A stretch of DNA of 64,000 nucleotides from the NCBI RefSeq assembly GCF_036785885.1, contig NC_092317.1, positions 5,396,501 through 5,460,500 of the forward strand, written 5' to 3'. Under the pieces are notes generated by a model. That model saw only the letters and a list, made by a program, of their open reading frames with translations. It made no database searches and was not told the origin of the DNA. Below, piece after piece: positions 1 to 15,100 of this stretch. Both the position numbers and the translations under genes were made by a program. The stretch is from Coffea arabica (Eukaryota > Streptophyta > Magnoliopsida > Gentianales > Rubiaceae). The first letter of the stretch is position 1. Each line of letters opens with the position of its first letter.

Positions 1-569
1 GCATGCCCATATCAAAGTCCAACTCAAAGCACATTTCCAAAGCGACCCTGAACTAGTTTCTAACCGATAAGCTATACGTAGCACCCATTTTATATGAAAT
101 AGAACACGAGCATAAATACCAACAAACTCCTTCACAAAATTCCCAGAGTTGAAAAGTTCCCTACTTTATTCTAGTTATTTATCCTCTGCCTATACTACAA
201 TATCAAGTGTTTGTGCATCAAAGCTAAGACCTTGGACGAATAAATCAAGCAACCTAACCATTTCAATTTTTCAAACTCAGAACACATTAAGCAATTCAAT
301 TTTAGAAGTATTTCAACATTCAACCTACAAGTCAAAATTGCTGAAACATCTACTCTTCTTTGACTAGTCCTAAAAACTCTAGCTAATCATAATTTTGCTC
401 CTAAATATGCAAGTCTACAGCTGAAATGCAAGCAAGTTCTCCGCAGAATTCCGCTAATGTGTAAATTAATGCATAATTCACCAAAAAATAAATAAATAGG
501 ATTATAAGTAGTTATTGTTTCTAATTGTCCCGTAACTGGCATAATCATACTCATGGGTGCATAGTTCAC

Positions 570-722
570 CTGCTTGAGGACATTATCGGCGATGCGATAG
601 TAGAATCCCAGAGCGATTCGATTGTTGACGTCTAGTTTCCGAGCACTGGAGGCGATGTTGATCCTCACCGCCGCCGTCGACGACGATGACGACGACCGAG
701 TCATCATGCTTCTGCGCTTCAC
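570..722 (-). CDS. AMSH1: AMSH1-like deubiquitinase, first exon only (partial)
   Basis: This is the N-terminal exon of a plant AMSH-like ubiquitin thioesterase. That family is a JAMM metalloprotease acting with ESCRT-III to remove K63/K48 ubiquitin from endosomal cargo. The translation has a Ser-rich leader, then INIASSARKLDVNNR and FYYRIADNVLKQ, which match the start of the MIT-like domain of plant AMSH1/AMSH3. The exon ends in a clean AAGCAG/GTGAAC donor at 570/569. The next expected exon and the catalytic MPN domain are not between 1 and 568, so the gene must continue past the left edge. Two further Met codons (707, 704) could be the true start. The Ser run comes from a GAC/GTC-type triplet repeat. 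The family call rests on about 30 residues remembered from the family, so the paralogue number is less sure than the family. Confidence 0.72.
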
Positions 723-2084
723 TGTTTACCTTTCTTTTCTATTATTGGGTTATGGAGGAATCGTTGGTGGGCAAGGGCGAAGAGCATGTTCAGGGTCGGA
801 TCGGAGAGTTCTGGTGGGCTATGTACCCGATTTCTCAGCGGCGGAGCTCCAGATCGCTCTAAACGGCAGAGCTGGGGGAGTATTTGGGCTGCGACAGGTC
901 AGCAAAGACGTAGAAGGGTAAAAATGGGTCACAAAAGATTACGTACAACAGACAATAAGCAAGAAACAAACCAAGAAATTCTTAAAATCATAAATCACTC
1001 AAAAAAAAAACCCAAGAAACCTCGTCAGCATAAATCACTCACACAACGACGACCCAAAAAAAAAATCACTCAAACAATAACCCAAAAAAAAAGAAAAGAA
1101 AAACCCCAAGAAAGCCTCGCCATCATAAATCACTCAAACAATAACAATAAAAAATGGGTTAATTTCACATACCTCTCCCCTGAGGTTTTTAACAATTGCA
1201 GAAAACTTCCCTCAATTTCTAAAAATTATACCTACCTCCCATATTTTCACTATTTAAGTAACATTCTAGACCCAAAAGGTTATACTTTTTTCCAAAATTC
1301 TTATAATGCCCTTGAATTATAATTCACAACAAAAATGTAAAGGAAAAAAATAGTTTACAGTTTCTATTTTATTTATATTTATTTCTTACCACTATTACCT
1401 ACTTATCGACATCTAAATCACCACTAAATAAATACTTATTTTTGTTTTAATGTTCCGCTTTTACCTAAAAATTTTTGATGCAGACCATTGTATCAACTAT
1501 AAATGCTACATCATATATCCAAAAATTTACCTACAATTTTATAACAATATCAGATTTTACTTAATATACTACAATATTCATCAATATTCCTAAATTTCAA
1601 TTCCATGGCTGCCACCTTTTTAATACAAAATAATCTAAACCATCACTACTAATATCAGTATCCAATATATTCCATTGGCACAGAGTTCAAAATCTATCAA
1701 ATTCTCTCTATAGGAATAATATCAATAATTGTAAATAAAAAATAGAAACACAATGCAGTTATAAATATATATCAAAAACATTTTTTTCCATGATAACCAT
1801 AACAGTATAACCTATATTTAGTTCCTATTCCACTTCTTATCCTTAATTTTTATTTTTTATCACTGTCACTATGTTTATCTCCATCTAATTTGATAATGAA
1901 ATTAACACTCAATTTGTCATTTGGCAATTTCAATTTGCCAATACCTATCAAAAACTGGAAACAAAAATGGGCGCAAGGAAATTATTTACTAATAATAGAA
2001 AAAAGGGTCCAGGCAGTCACATACCTGCATAAGAAAAAACCCAGAGTCCCAAACAACTTACTTGTCCTTCCCCTCGTTGCAACC
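723..2084. other. Intergenic region upstream of AMSH-like and unknown gene
   Basis: This stretch separates two divergently oriented gene starts. The first 200 bases are the probable promoter and leader of the AMSH-like gene. Bases 930-1150 are A-rich with repeated 'aaatcactca' words. Around 1155-1260 is sequence resembling the ends of MITEs ('cctctcccctgaggtttt'), a motif that recurs in the MITE at 29216. The open frames here are low-complexity and show no protein similarity that I can see. Confidence 0.5.
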
Positions 2085-2558
2085 ATGGACTCTGGCATAA
2101 GTACATTCTTCTCCTCCTCTCCTTTTTTCTGTTTTTCTTTGGTTAATTTTTATTTCTTATTTTATTTTGTTTGGGGGTTTTAGATGATGAAGGCGGAAAT
2201 GGCGACGATCTTGAGAATCTTGTTGGTCACCAGGTTAGTTCATCCGAAGAGAGTTTAATTTTTTAAATTTAGTTGTATATGAATTTTGATCAGGTCTAGT
2301 CTTGTCAATTACAGCTTCATCACGGGGAATCAGATGGCGAAGAATGAATTTCAATTTGATATCTTGGACCCCGCACATATACAACTCAACATCTGTACAA
2401 TGCACAGAAACCTTCGAACCCTACTACAAGATTATAGTTCTGTCCATGAGGCCACTCAGCAAGTCTATGAGGACATTGAAAATATGAAGAAAGTAGCAAG
2501 AATCCTCCCACCTGGACTATATTTTCAAAAACATTGGGTTTATGTTTTCAAATTTTGA
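2085..2558 (+). CDS. Unrecognised short spliced coding fragment
   Basis: A three-exon model can be read here: 2085-2100 (ATG, donor GTACAT), 2184-2233 (acceptor TTTTAG, donor GTTAGT) and 2334 onward (acceptor AATCAG). The joins keep frame and give an acidic N-terminus (MDSGINDEGGNGDDLENLVG) followed by a helical, charged region with HIQLNICTMHRNLRTLL and YEDIENMKKVARILPPG. The frame then runs into LYFQKHW and a stop at 2556-2558, which may be an intron that I could not resolve or a truncation. I do not recognise the family. The composition is protein-like (amphipathic, no long homopolymers). The absence of further exons before the transposon at 3129 suggests a gene fragment or a truncated gene. 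Confidence 0.4.
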
Positions 2559-3128
2559 CATCGAGGTCTGATTATTTGCTTAAGAAAAAATTAATGGAAG
2601 AAATCAAACATGCAATCCCATGTGGCAGTTAACAAATCAATGGGTGTGATAGTTTCAAAGGTAGATGACGTAAGGTTGGTGCATTTACTCTTAAGGGAAT
2701 AGAGAATAGACAAAAGGGGATACTTTCATTATAATTGCTAGCACATATATTTTCACGCAGCAAAAGGAGATACTTTTATTAGTATAATTTACACTGATGA
2801 TGATATATATAGATAAGATTTATTCTATATTTTCTAGCATTATATATTTGGAAGATTAAATTAAAAAATCTTCTTACTTCATATGACTAAACTAAAGTCT
2901 TTAATTCAAATTGAGATTTTCTGTTAGGGACCAAATTGATACTTTCAGAGTATTTCAAAGGACCAAATAAAAACGTTTCCAATTTGACTCAATTAAATTG
3001 AGATTTTGGAGACTAAAGGAAATTTACCAATAGCCAAACTAGTTAGTTGACTTTCTTTAATAGTCATATTATGTGGGTCCCAAACTTTTATTACTGCCAT
3101 TGAATAGAGCCCCCGATTTCTAGTTTAT
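2559..3128. other. Intergenic, AT-rich, with repeat remnants
   Basis: No gene is visible. It contains 'ggaccaaa...gggaccaa'-type repeat words (about 2930-3010) that recur inside the transposon at 5150-5340. A stretch of about 34 bases (2724-2757) is nearly the same as 6445-6478 on the far side of that transposon. Confidence 0.4.
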
Positions 3129-5876
3129 GGGTTACGTCTACGGTGGAAACTTCACTTTTCTGCCCATAATAGGCAGAAGCAATGCAAGGAGGCCAACTGT
3201 GCTCTGTGGGGACTAGGCCAATCAAAGCTCGGCTCGAACTCGGTCAACACGAGCTCGAGCTGTTCGTTAATACAAATGAGGCGAGCTCGAGTCTTCGTTT
3301 TCTTAGGCTCGATAACTCGACGAGCCGCTCGTTAGGCTCGAGTAAATGCAAAATTATAAAAATACCCCTGAATCAATTAAAATTTACAACTTATTTTGTT
3401 TCTCACTTCCTCTATTAGGTTACCTAATTTTCCTTCCTCATTTTCTCCAATCGAATTTCTTCCTCCACCGACTGTCCCAGCTGCCAAACTCCTAATTCGT
3501 ATTTCCGCCACCGTCATCTTTGCTAGCTCCACCTCCACCACTTCCGCCAGCTCCTCAGCAACCTCCAAGCTTTCTCTGCTGACTGTCCCAAGTCCCAAGT
3601 CCCAAACTCCCAATTCCCACTTCCGCCAGCTCCACTTCAGCAACCTCCAAGCGGTGCAAGAAGCTGAGTTTCTTTGCTTTCTTTCGTCACAAATAATGAA
3701 AAAGTCAAAGCAGCAGACCTGCGCAGGGCTTCTTCCTTCAATAGCGGAGAACATGGCCAAAGCTCTGCTTTGTCTCACTACCTGGAGAGGCTTCTTCACC
3801 CGGTCTTAGATATCTAGCCGATGTCTTCTCACTCTATCTTGCTTTTCTTATTTTCCTTCTCTTTAACAACGAAGTTGCTAGGAAAAGTTCTAGATCCGGG
3901 GCGGGCTGATGGCTCTTGTGAATATGAGCAGAAGGAATTTAGAATCATCTTCAAAGAAGTTAGGCAAACCAAGTAGTGGCAGACAAACATTTGAAGTAGT
4001 GGCAGACAAACCAAGCAGTGGACTTTTTTTTGCTGGTATCTTTTGCTGGACTATCTTTTGTTTCTTTTGTAGACAAACACAAGCTGATTTCGAGCTCGAG
4101 CTCCTAACGAGCTAGAAATCTAGCTAAATTCGAGCGAAACGCGAGCCAGAAAATCGAGCGAAACTCAAGTTGCTCACAAGCCAGAATTTGAGCTAGGCTC
4201 GCGAGATATAAGCGAGTTGATCTCGAACTTGTCTTTTCCTAAATCGAGCCGAGCTCGAGCTTCATTTTACGAGGTCGAGCTCGAACTCGAGCTGGCATCT
4301 AAATAAGCCTAACTCGACTCGATAATTTTAAAATTTGACTCGACTCGACTCGTTTGCAACCCTAGTGAGGACACACAAAGAAGGATATCTGGGCACCACT
4401 AGAGAAAACCAGTCGTGCGTAGATGAAAAATGTAATATATTTTAAAATCACAACAAAAGTACTCTTAAAAATTTGTTTATCATCTAATGCCCAATACTTA
4501 TATTTGATAAATTAAAACAGTTAATTAAATATTCTATTATAATATAAACAACTATATGTCATTGAGTTGATTGACTAATATTTTCTTTTTCTTTTTTGGC
4601 ATTTCAACTAGTTATCAATTAAGTTTTAATTGAAATAAAGATTTTATAATTATTTAAATTATTCAATAAAATTATCAATTTAAGATGAACATAAATATAA
4701 ATACATTAAATTGTATTATTGAAATATTTGATTTAATATGAAGGAAAGATAAGAAGAAATAGCAAGAAATTTTTTAAAAATTCATGTGAGTACTTTATAT
4801 TGATAATCACGTTTACTTGTTATTGTAATTACAATACCTAATCATAACCGATTGAAACTCATATCCACAAGTCGTGCAACGATTTTGTGTTATACTATTT
4901 ACAATTAAACATACTATATACTCAAATTAAAATTCTCTTTTTTCTACTAAATTTTCTTTTATATATGATTTATATGTTATCATTTGTTTGTAATTAATTT
5001 AATAAAAAGATGCTCTTTAGGGTAAATGATATGTTTTGACAATGTGGATTACTTTTAAGGATTTTAATGAGATTTATAACACATTTTTATGCATTTAATC
5101 TAATTCACATTTTTATTTCATTTGAAATATAATTATTTAAAACATAAGGGATCATATTGATCAATTTTTCAATTATTAGGGACCAAAAAATATAAAGTCA
5201 AATTTTTGACTAATTTTAACTTGATTTTGACAGTTAGATATTGTAGTTTTCTATTAATTGTTCTCAATTTGCCTAAAATTAAAAATTTGGGACCATATTT
5301 TATTTGGTCAAAATATCAGGAACTAGTTTAACTCATAAACCAAACGTTGGAGGACTAAAATTGCATATCTTCCTTTATTTTAATCATGTTTGATATCCCA
5401 ACTCTTCGTTTCATATTTATGCTTCAATTATTTCAAATATCAAACTCAATTAAAAAATAAAAACTATTACAATATTTGTTTTGGCATGTACAAAATTCAC
5501 TAAATAATGTTAAAAATTTCACCTATTTTCCATTACAACAATTTCGTCTATCATTTTGTACATTTGATTTTCACGTTTCTTTGACATTCACTTTTTCGCT
5601 CTTCACTGTTCATTGGGAACCGTGTCTCGGTTGGAGTGTTCACAAAATATTTTCTAAGTAATAGGCATTAGATGATGAACAAATTTTTAAGAGGGCTTTT
5701 ATTGCAATTTTAAAATTATTGCATTGTTTTATTCAAGCACAATCGACTTTCTCCTGTGCCCGGTACATTATTTCTCTGCCCGTCTTTGTGCGTTCTCATA
5801 GAACACAGTTGGCCTCCTTGCATTGCTTCTGCCTACTGTGGGCAGAAAAGTGAACTTTCCACCGTAGACATAACCC
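3129..5876. mobile_element. Non-autonomous DNA transposon with ~210-bp terminal inverted repeats
   Basis: The two ends are inverted copies. The left end begins GGGTTACGTCTACGGTGGAA at 3129; the reverse complement of the right end (5876 backward) begins GGGTTATGTCTACGGTGGAA. The match continues through 'GCAGAAGCAATGCAAGGAGG' and resumes after the nested hAT insertion, from 4373 to about 4500 on the left, opposite about 5657-5876 on the right. The flanks 3121-3128 (tagtttat) and 5877-5884 (tagtctgt) match at 6 of 8 bases, a possible worn target duplication. Long TIRs suggest a Mutator-like (MULE) element, but the duplication length does not settle the superfamily. There is no transposase frame, so it is non-autonomous. 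The core is AT-rich. Confidence 0.8.
3214..4364. mobile_element. hAT-type element nested in the left TIR of the larger transposon
   Basis: It is flanked by 8-bp repeats GTGGGGAC (3206-3213) and GTGAGGAC (4365-4372), differing at one base, as expected for hAT. The ends are TAGGCC... and, reading inward from the right, TAGGGTTGCAAACGAG, with long GAGCTCGAG/ACTCGAG-rich subterminal arrays at both ends. Removing it restores continuity of the host TIR (…CTCTGTG-GGGAC-ACACAAAG… matches the right TIR). The interior holds short plus and minus open frames (about 3400-3800) that look Ser/Pro-rich or shadow-like. I see no transposase or BED/hAT domain. Confidence 0.82.
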
Positions 5877-5884
5877 TAGTCTGT

Positions 5885-6683
5885 GAATGTCCTATTTAAC
5901 ACCACATATGAATCCGTGTTTGTTGTGTTGTTTAGTTTCTAGTAAAAATGTGTTTACCATAAAAATGTCAGAAACTACTGCACCATTTTATAGAATTTAC
6001 CCGAGACTACAGGAAGAGAAGAATAAAGGAGAGAATAGACAAAAGATTACAAAAGCTCATTTGTCTATGCTCTATAATTCTTTTGCTTTATTGTCTAGAA
6101 ATTTCTAGCTTTCAGATGCGTCCACTATCTGATAAAAAATGATAAAACATTCCTTTTTCAATTCTTTCTTTCTTTTTCTGTTTTTCCTGAATATTCCTTG
6201 CTCCTAACCATTACGGATCCCCGAATTATTTCTAGAGTATCATTACTCTATCTTGAGCTATCTATCTATCATTTCATAAACTCATTAAATTAGCTAGCGT
6301 TTCTGGGCATATGGTATTAGTGTTTTCATTTAGACATGCAATCCTGATCCAACGACAATGCTTATGGCCCTCCCGTCTACTATTTTCATTAACGAAACAA
6401 GAAACTGGTAGTCTGTCACGTATCTAGGTACGGCAGCAAAAGCTCATTATAATTGCTAGCATATGTACTTTCACGCACAAAAGGAAAAAGAAAAAAAATT
6501 AAGCCAATAAAAATGTAAGCGCAGAACAGAACACTGTCATCATTGCAAGCCAATAAAGCCACTCCAGCATTACAACAATGACAGTATCCAAGACCAGAAT
6601 ACTTGTTCATCTATCCAGCCGATATTAACAACGTAAATTATCAAAAGCAACAACGACCTATCAAAATGATCAATACATATTTG
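5885..6683. other. Intergenic, downstream of helicase pseudogene
   Basis: No convincing gene. Bases 6440-6683 are probably the old 3' flank or UTR of the minus-strand helicase pseudogene. A short copy of this flank occurs at 2724-2757. Confidence 0.4.
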
Positions 6684-9436
6684 TTAATAACAGTAGGACA
6701 TCAATCCAAGCGTTATTTTAGGAATGCGCATCTCCTTCTTGGTCTGCTCTAGCTCTTTCTCCTGCTGCTCCTTCAGTATCTCAAGAACACACTTCGCCTC
6801 AAATCTTCTGCATTCCCCTCTCCTTTTCTCCTGCTGCTGCTTGTATAGTCTCTCAAGAAAACACTTAGCCAAATTGTTTTGCAACTTTGTGAGATCAAAT
6901 TGACGTGAGGTTAAGTCGGCCAACCATATCCCACGAACATCCGTTACCATACGGATAAACTTCTTTCTTCCAGTAGTTGATAAATAATCAAAATAAACAA
7001 CCCACTCGGCTTTGTGGCCGAGGCAATTTGAAGGGTGCAATTTAACTATTTGGTTGACAGTCAGTCAAGTAGTAGCCAGTTAGGTGCTCCAAGCGAGCCA
7101 CCTACGTGATATAGCCAGCTAAAATGGCTTTTCTAATGTTGATATAATAGTTAGGGCTGTTGACGTCTGTGCTACATAACTTAAGTCCAGACCTGACCAT
7201 GATGCGAGATAGGTGCTCTCTTGCATTTTCAGCATCTACAAGTACTCTGTGATTTATAAAATTTCTTTCACACCAAAACAGGTCCTCCTTGTTCTGCCTG
7301 TATCCATTATAAACATTTAACAGCATAAGATAATCCCCATCACCATGAGCGAAGCAAGCTCTTGCATCATCTGCAGCAATTAAAGCCTCTTAAGGCCGGA
7401 TAAAGCAATTTGGAACCAGAAGCATGGCAGAAACAGAGAGGTTCATTGGAGCAGTTAAAACCTAAGCTGACAACAAGCATTTTAGCCATATTTGGATCCA
7501 CGGGAAATTCACTCAGAATCTCACCCAGTCTGGTCATGTTCCCATCATTATCCAAGGCATTCAAGTACTTCAATACCTCTACTGCGCTCATTAATGACTC
7601 CCGGGCTGGAGGGTCCATGAAATTAAAATGGACTATATCATCTATCCCAAGTTTCTTCAAAGTAAGAACAATGCTTACCATATTAGATCGAGTTATTTCT
7701 AGTGTTGTATGTGGCTCGAGGTCATTGTGAAAGTTTTTCTCTATGTAGAGCCTAAAACATTTCCTGGTTGTGTTCTTCCAGCACAACTGGATATTTGGTA
7801 AACACTTGCCTTTGATATCCAAGAAACAAGGTACTCTGTGCCTACTCAAGGGTGCACTTTTCGCTTGGAGAGACCTAAATCTACAACATAAACTATCCCA
7901 TCTATGGCCAAAGAAGTTTCAACAATATTTGCAGAGACAACAATCTTCCTTCCAGCAGTGCCACCTTTCAGCAGTGAAGCAGGAGCAGGTTCAAAGACAT
8001 CTTGTTGCATGGCCAGAGGAAGTGTAGAGCAAAGAGGAACAACTTTTATAGGTCCAACCTGACTTCCTAAATTTACCATTTCCAAGGCAATCCTACGACA
8101 AACATCTTAAATCTCCTCTTCTTCCTCATTGAGAAAAACAAGTATGTCTCCAGGGGGTTCAAAACTATGAATCTGCGAAAGAGTCTAAATAACTGCCTCC
8201 AGGTGATTAGTCTCAGGCTGCTGCTCCTGAAGTGAATAGACGATATCTATAGGGTGAAGCCTTTGAGGGACTTCCACGACAGATGCATCACAAAAATACC
8301 TTCTAAACTTTTCAGCTTCGAGATTAGTGGCACTCATAACCATTAGCTTGAGATCATCGAGTCTTTTTTTCTGCAGTTTCTTAAGTAGCGCAAGGAGAAC
8401 ATCTATTTCCAGCGTTCGTTGGTAGGCCTCATCAACAATGATCATTTTGTACCTTTCCAGCAATGGATCTGTCATAGCCTCTCTCAGAAGCATATCTGTT
8501 AAGTAGTTCAAAACAGTAGTTGCACTAGTGCAGTTTTCAAAACGAACAGAGTAATCAACTTCCTCTCCAAGGGTCATATCCATCTCTTTAGCAACTCGTT
8601 GAGAAGCAGACATCGTAGCAACCCTTTGAGGCTGGGTGCAGCCAATCATGTACTTGCTCCCCTGACTCTCTGAGGTGGTGGTCTGGGTATCATTAGTAAC
8701 AGCCTCCAGCACAAATTGAGAAACCTGTAAGAGAGAAGTGGATAAGAAACAGATGTACTAGTAGGTCTTAAAGCACAAAAAACTCAACTAACATAGAAAT
8801 ACACATTAGGGAGCTAAACAAAGAAAAAAAAATGCCAGTACTTTGTGATTAGGAAAAATAGCTGACACCAACAAAACAAAGGAAAACAGCAAAACCTAAT
8901 GAGGGGTCCAATTCTAGCTCGTTACCAATCACAAACTCTATAGATGGCTCCCAACAACACAACAAACCAACCATACAAGAGTCAGTAAATCATGTAATGC
9001 TATTAACCCAACCAATTGAATTTACGGGACCGTATATACATAGTCCTATAGGCCAGTAGGTAGAGGGTTAAAGAAACAGAAGGCTGAGGCAGAGTCAAAA
9101 AATTAACTCGATCGCAGAATCCTTGAAAGAAAGACATAACACTAAGGTCTGCAATATAAAGTAGTAAAAATCTAGATAACCGAGAGCTAGACAGAGACAT
9201 ACCTGGGTGGATTTGCCGCTACCAGGTTCAGCGACCAAGATTAGGGCTTGATGTCGTGTAAAGACCTTCAGGAACTCATCCTTGTGCTGCCAAATTGGGA
9301 GACTACCCCTCTTCCCCAGAATCTCATTGTGCAGGCCCCACCTACTACATCTCCGGCCAAAGTTTCTAGTCGCCTCCACCACGTGTCCACCCTCGCCGAC
9401 CAACTTCGCAAGTTCAATTTCCGTCCCAATTTCCAT
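6684..9436 (-). pseudogene. Decayed DEAH-box RNA helicase (DEAH2/3, Prp43-like)
   Basis: Intact relatives are DEAH/RHA RNA helicases of about 700-730 aa that act in spliceosome disassembly and ribosome biogenesis. Here the N-terminal exon (9436-9203) carries a motif I variant, AEPGSGKS, and ends at a good GTATGT donor. The next exon starts at 8724 (VSQFVLEAV). Downstream the frame shows family landmarks: GCTQPQRVATMS, LLEAEKF-type motif III context, ETSLAIDGIVYV, KCFRLY, LTLKKLGIDD, NYYINIRKA and HPSNCLGHKAEWV. Damage is clear. Motif II reads DEAY instead of DEAH, MSAT is followed by an extra Asn, and there are in-frame stops after HLEAVI (about 8185) and after EEEEI (about 8109). Motif VI (QRxGRxGR) is missing where the frame breaks near 7850. 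More stops and shifts lie between 7330 and 7090. The lost motif VI and multiple stops argue against helicase activity. Expression is unknown. Confidence 0.88.
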
Positions 9437-11379
9437 CTGATACAAACACGCCCCTAAAACCCTTAATAGATAGAGAGAATAAATTGATGACTCTTGATCA
9501 GCAAGAGATGACTGACCATACTCAATTACTACTTTTGGAGACAAAACCTAAATTACTACTACGATGATAAGAAGGTTACAGAAAAAGATATATGTATATA
9601 TACAGGGTAGTGAAGTTCTTGAATCCTGGAAGGAATAAGGTTCGTCCGCCGATTCAATTTTCAACCCGGAAGAGGACGTGGAAATTTCAGAGAAGTACAG
9701 AAACTCGACAAACACGTCATTTTCTGAAAGACAACGAGAAAAAAAAATGGAAAATTGCAGCGCTTAATCTGGGCTTCGACAGCCAAGTCACACTGGTTAC
9801 AAACAGAACACGCCTACCGATTCATTCAATCATCTACCCATGTGTTGTTAATTGAACCGACCTATAAGTTATGGGCTTTGTTGTTGTGCCCAATTACTCC
9901 TGTTGCTGTTCCATTTTCTCAGCCCCTTTTTGGTGGAAAAGAAAATTTGTTCGAAATAAGTCCAAGGCAATAGCATTTTGTCTGTGAACCAAACAAACCC
10001 ATAAAATTTGATGTTAATCTATGGCGGGCAATTTTAGAACTCCTATCTATATCTTCAGTCATAAGGGTAAAGTGGTCCAATTATTTTGAAAAATGAAGCG
10101 CTTTCTAAATTAGAATATTTTTTATTTGCATTCAAATTACCCTAATATTCATAACTATTTCACTTTTCCATTTCTCAATTCCATGCTATAATTCCTGTAC
10201 AATTTTAATTCCAAAGTCTTCACAATTTTTTTTTTACTTTCTACAATCTTGAATCTCCTTCCATTTTGTTATCACGTACAAAATGTTTTAAGGGTAATAA
10301 TTGTTATCGTATGCATTCAAATTCACATAGTGGGTTGAGTGCGATTTAGACATATTAATGATTAACTATTACACACCCATTAAAAAAATATCCATTATGA
10401 TACATTTCCACAAGTAATAAATTCATTCTAAATAAATATCTACCGTAGTAAGGAGGTTATAAAACAATTGTTCTAATTAATTAGTAAAAGATTTGTCTCA
10501 GTTCATTTATAGTTTCTTAACTGCATTTTGGCCCCAATAATATGTTAGTCTAAAAAATTCTCTATCCAAACAAAATCAAAAGGGACGTCCCTAACTTTTT
10601 TAAAAAGTTAGGAGTTAATCGAGTGTGTTTGGATAGAGTATTATTTAAAATAATTATTGTAATATTTTTTGTGATACGATGTATGTGAAATGAAAATATA
10701 GTTAAAAAATATAAAAAAGATAAGTTAAAAAATGTATTTATAATGTAAACGAAATATTATTTAAAAAAAAATTAGCTATCCGAATTATTATTAGCTACCC
10801 CTCTACTTTTCTTTTCTTCTTCTTCTCTTTTTTGATTTATCAAAATCTAGACTTTTTTTTTTTGTTTTTTTGAAGGAATCAAACGCTAGACTTGAACCGA
10901 GAATGGATCAAGTTGGAATTATCAAGTAGTCCAATTCCAACTTGCATTTGAAGTGTATGATTGGACAATAAAACGTCACCTGCTTTGACAACCCGACTTG
11001 TATTGGTCGATGAAACATAAAACTTACTGCCAAGTGCCACTGCCAACCAACCCAATCCGGCAAACTAGTACAGAGTATAGACAGCACAAGGAGAAGGTCT
11101 GTAATTCTTGGACATCTGAAAAGTCAACGGGAAAGTAAATTGTGTAAACGTGTCCAGAACTTCAAATTATACATTCATCCCGGTCCCGGGAAACTTCTGA
11201 GTACAATTCAAAACCAAACTATCTTAGTTGTCTATCTTCGTTGTCTCCATTCATCTTCTCTTCTCATTCTTAGCCGTTACTGTTGTTGGGTTCTCAAAAT
11301 TTTCTAAAGAAGTACAGTAGTATGGAGAGTAGATTCTTGTCCTAATTTGGAGTTGCAGGGATTCTTGATTCAAGTCTAC
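9437..11379. other. Intergenic region upstream of the kinase gene
   Basis: It holds no supported gene. About 10615-10785 looks like a MITE end ('tgtttggatagagtattatt', 'gtgatacgatgtatgtgaaat'), a type of repeat common in plant introns and spacers. The last 150 bases (C/T-rich, about 11220-11340) are probably the promoter and 5' leader of the kinase gene. Confidence 0.4.
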
Positions 11380-14422
<3,043 letters not shown>

Positions 14423-15100
14423 AATATGCGTGAGCTTTTTTTCATTTTATTTTTCCAGTATAGACAGGATAGCTTTTCTCCCTTCTTCCTCCTTTTTCCT
14501 CTCCCTCGCACCGCCGTTCGCGATTTGTTTCCTTTTCGAGTTATTTTGTAGAATGTTATCATTCATTCTTTCTCAGTATATCCCCCCTCCCCCTCCCCCC
14601 AAAGTTCGTTGTTTATACTACTAGAAGAAGATGTACAATATTTGATATTGTCTAGGAAAGCTGGCTTGTCCTCTGGTTAACTGATTATTATAAATTCTGA
14701 TTTTGGGTAATAAATTTTTTGTAATATTCTTGTTTACTTTTATATTTAGATTATAGTTAAAAAAAATTAAAATTCATAATCAACCGATCAGTAGCTTTTG
14801 GTGATTGTAATTATTCTCCCTAATCACTTCTCAGATTTTCCAAAATTTAAAAGCAAACAAGAACAAGGCTATGCTGATATATTACCTAGCTTTTGTATGC
14901 TAAATTAAATTGTTCACCAATAGTTACTTCTCATCCATGCAAAGGAAGAGTAACTATGAAGTTCAATATTCCAGTTCAACGTGTTTTCCTGATCTCCTTC
15001 TAATCAGAAGAATGCAACTGATACTAAAAAAAGACTTTTTAATGTTCAAAGTCACAACTTTCTACAGATTACAAATTTACAAATTTTTTTTTTTTTTTTT
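14423..15100. other. 3' flank of the kinase gene
   Basis: Probable 3' UTR to about 14720 (contains TAATAAA-like signals), then AT-rich spacer. No gene seen. Confidence 0.4.

Noticed and set aside
786-1322. 178-codon plus-strand frame
   Set aside because: It is antisense to the AMSH-like 5' region and continues through an A-rich repeat, giving a Lys/Gln-rich nonsense translation.
6684-9436. Functional helicase with several small coding exons
   Set aside because: Stops interrupt conserved motifs rather than falling at intron borders, and motif VI is absent.
11347-11379. Upstream extension of the kinase frame
   Set aside because: It would begin at a TTG codon. The ATG at 11380 gives a strong lipidation motif that an extension would bury.
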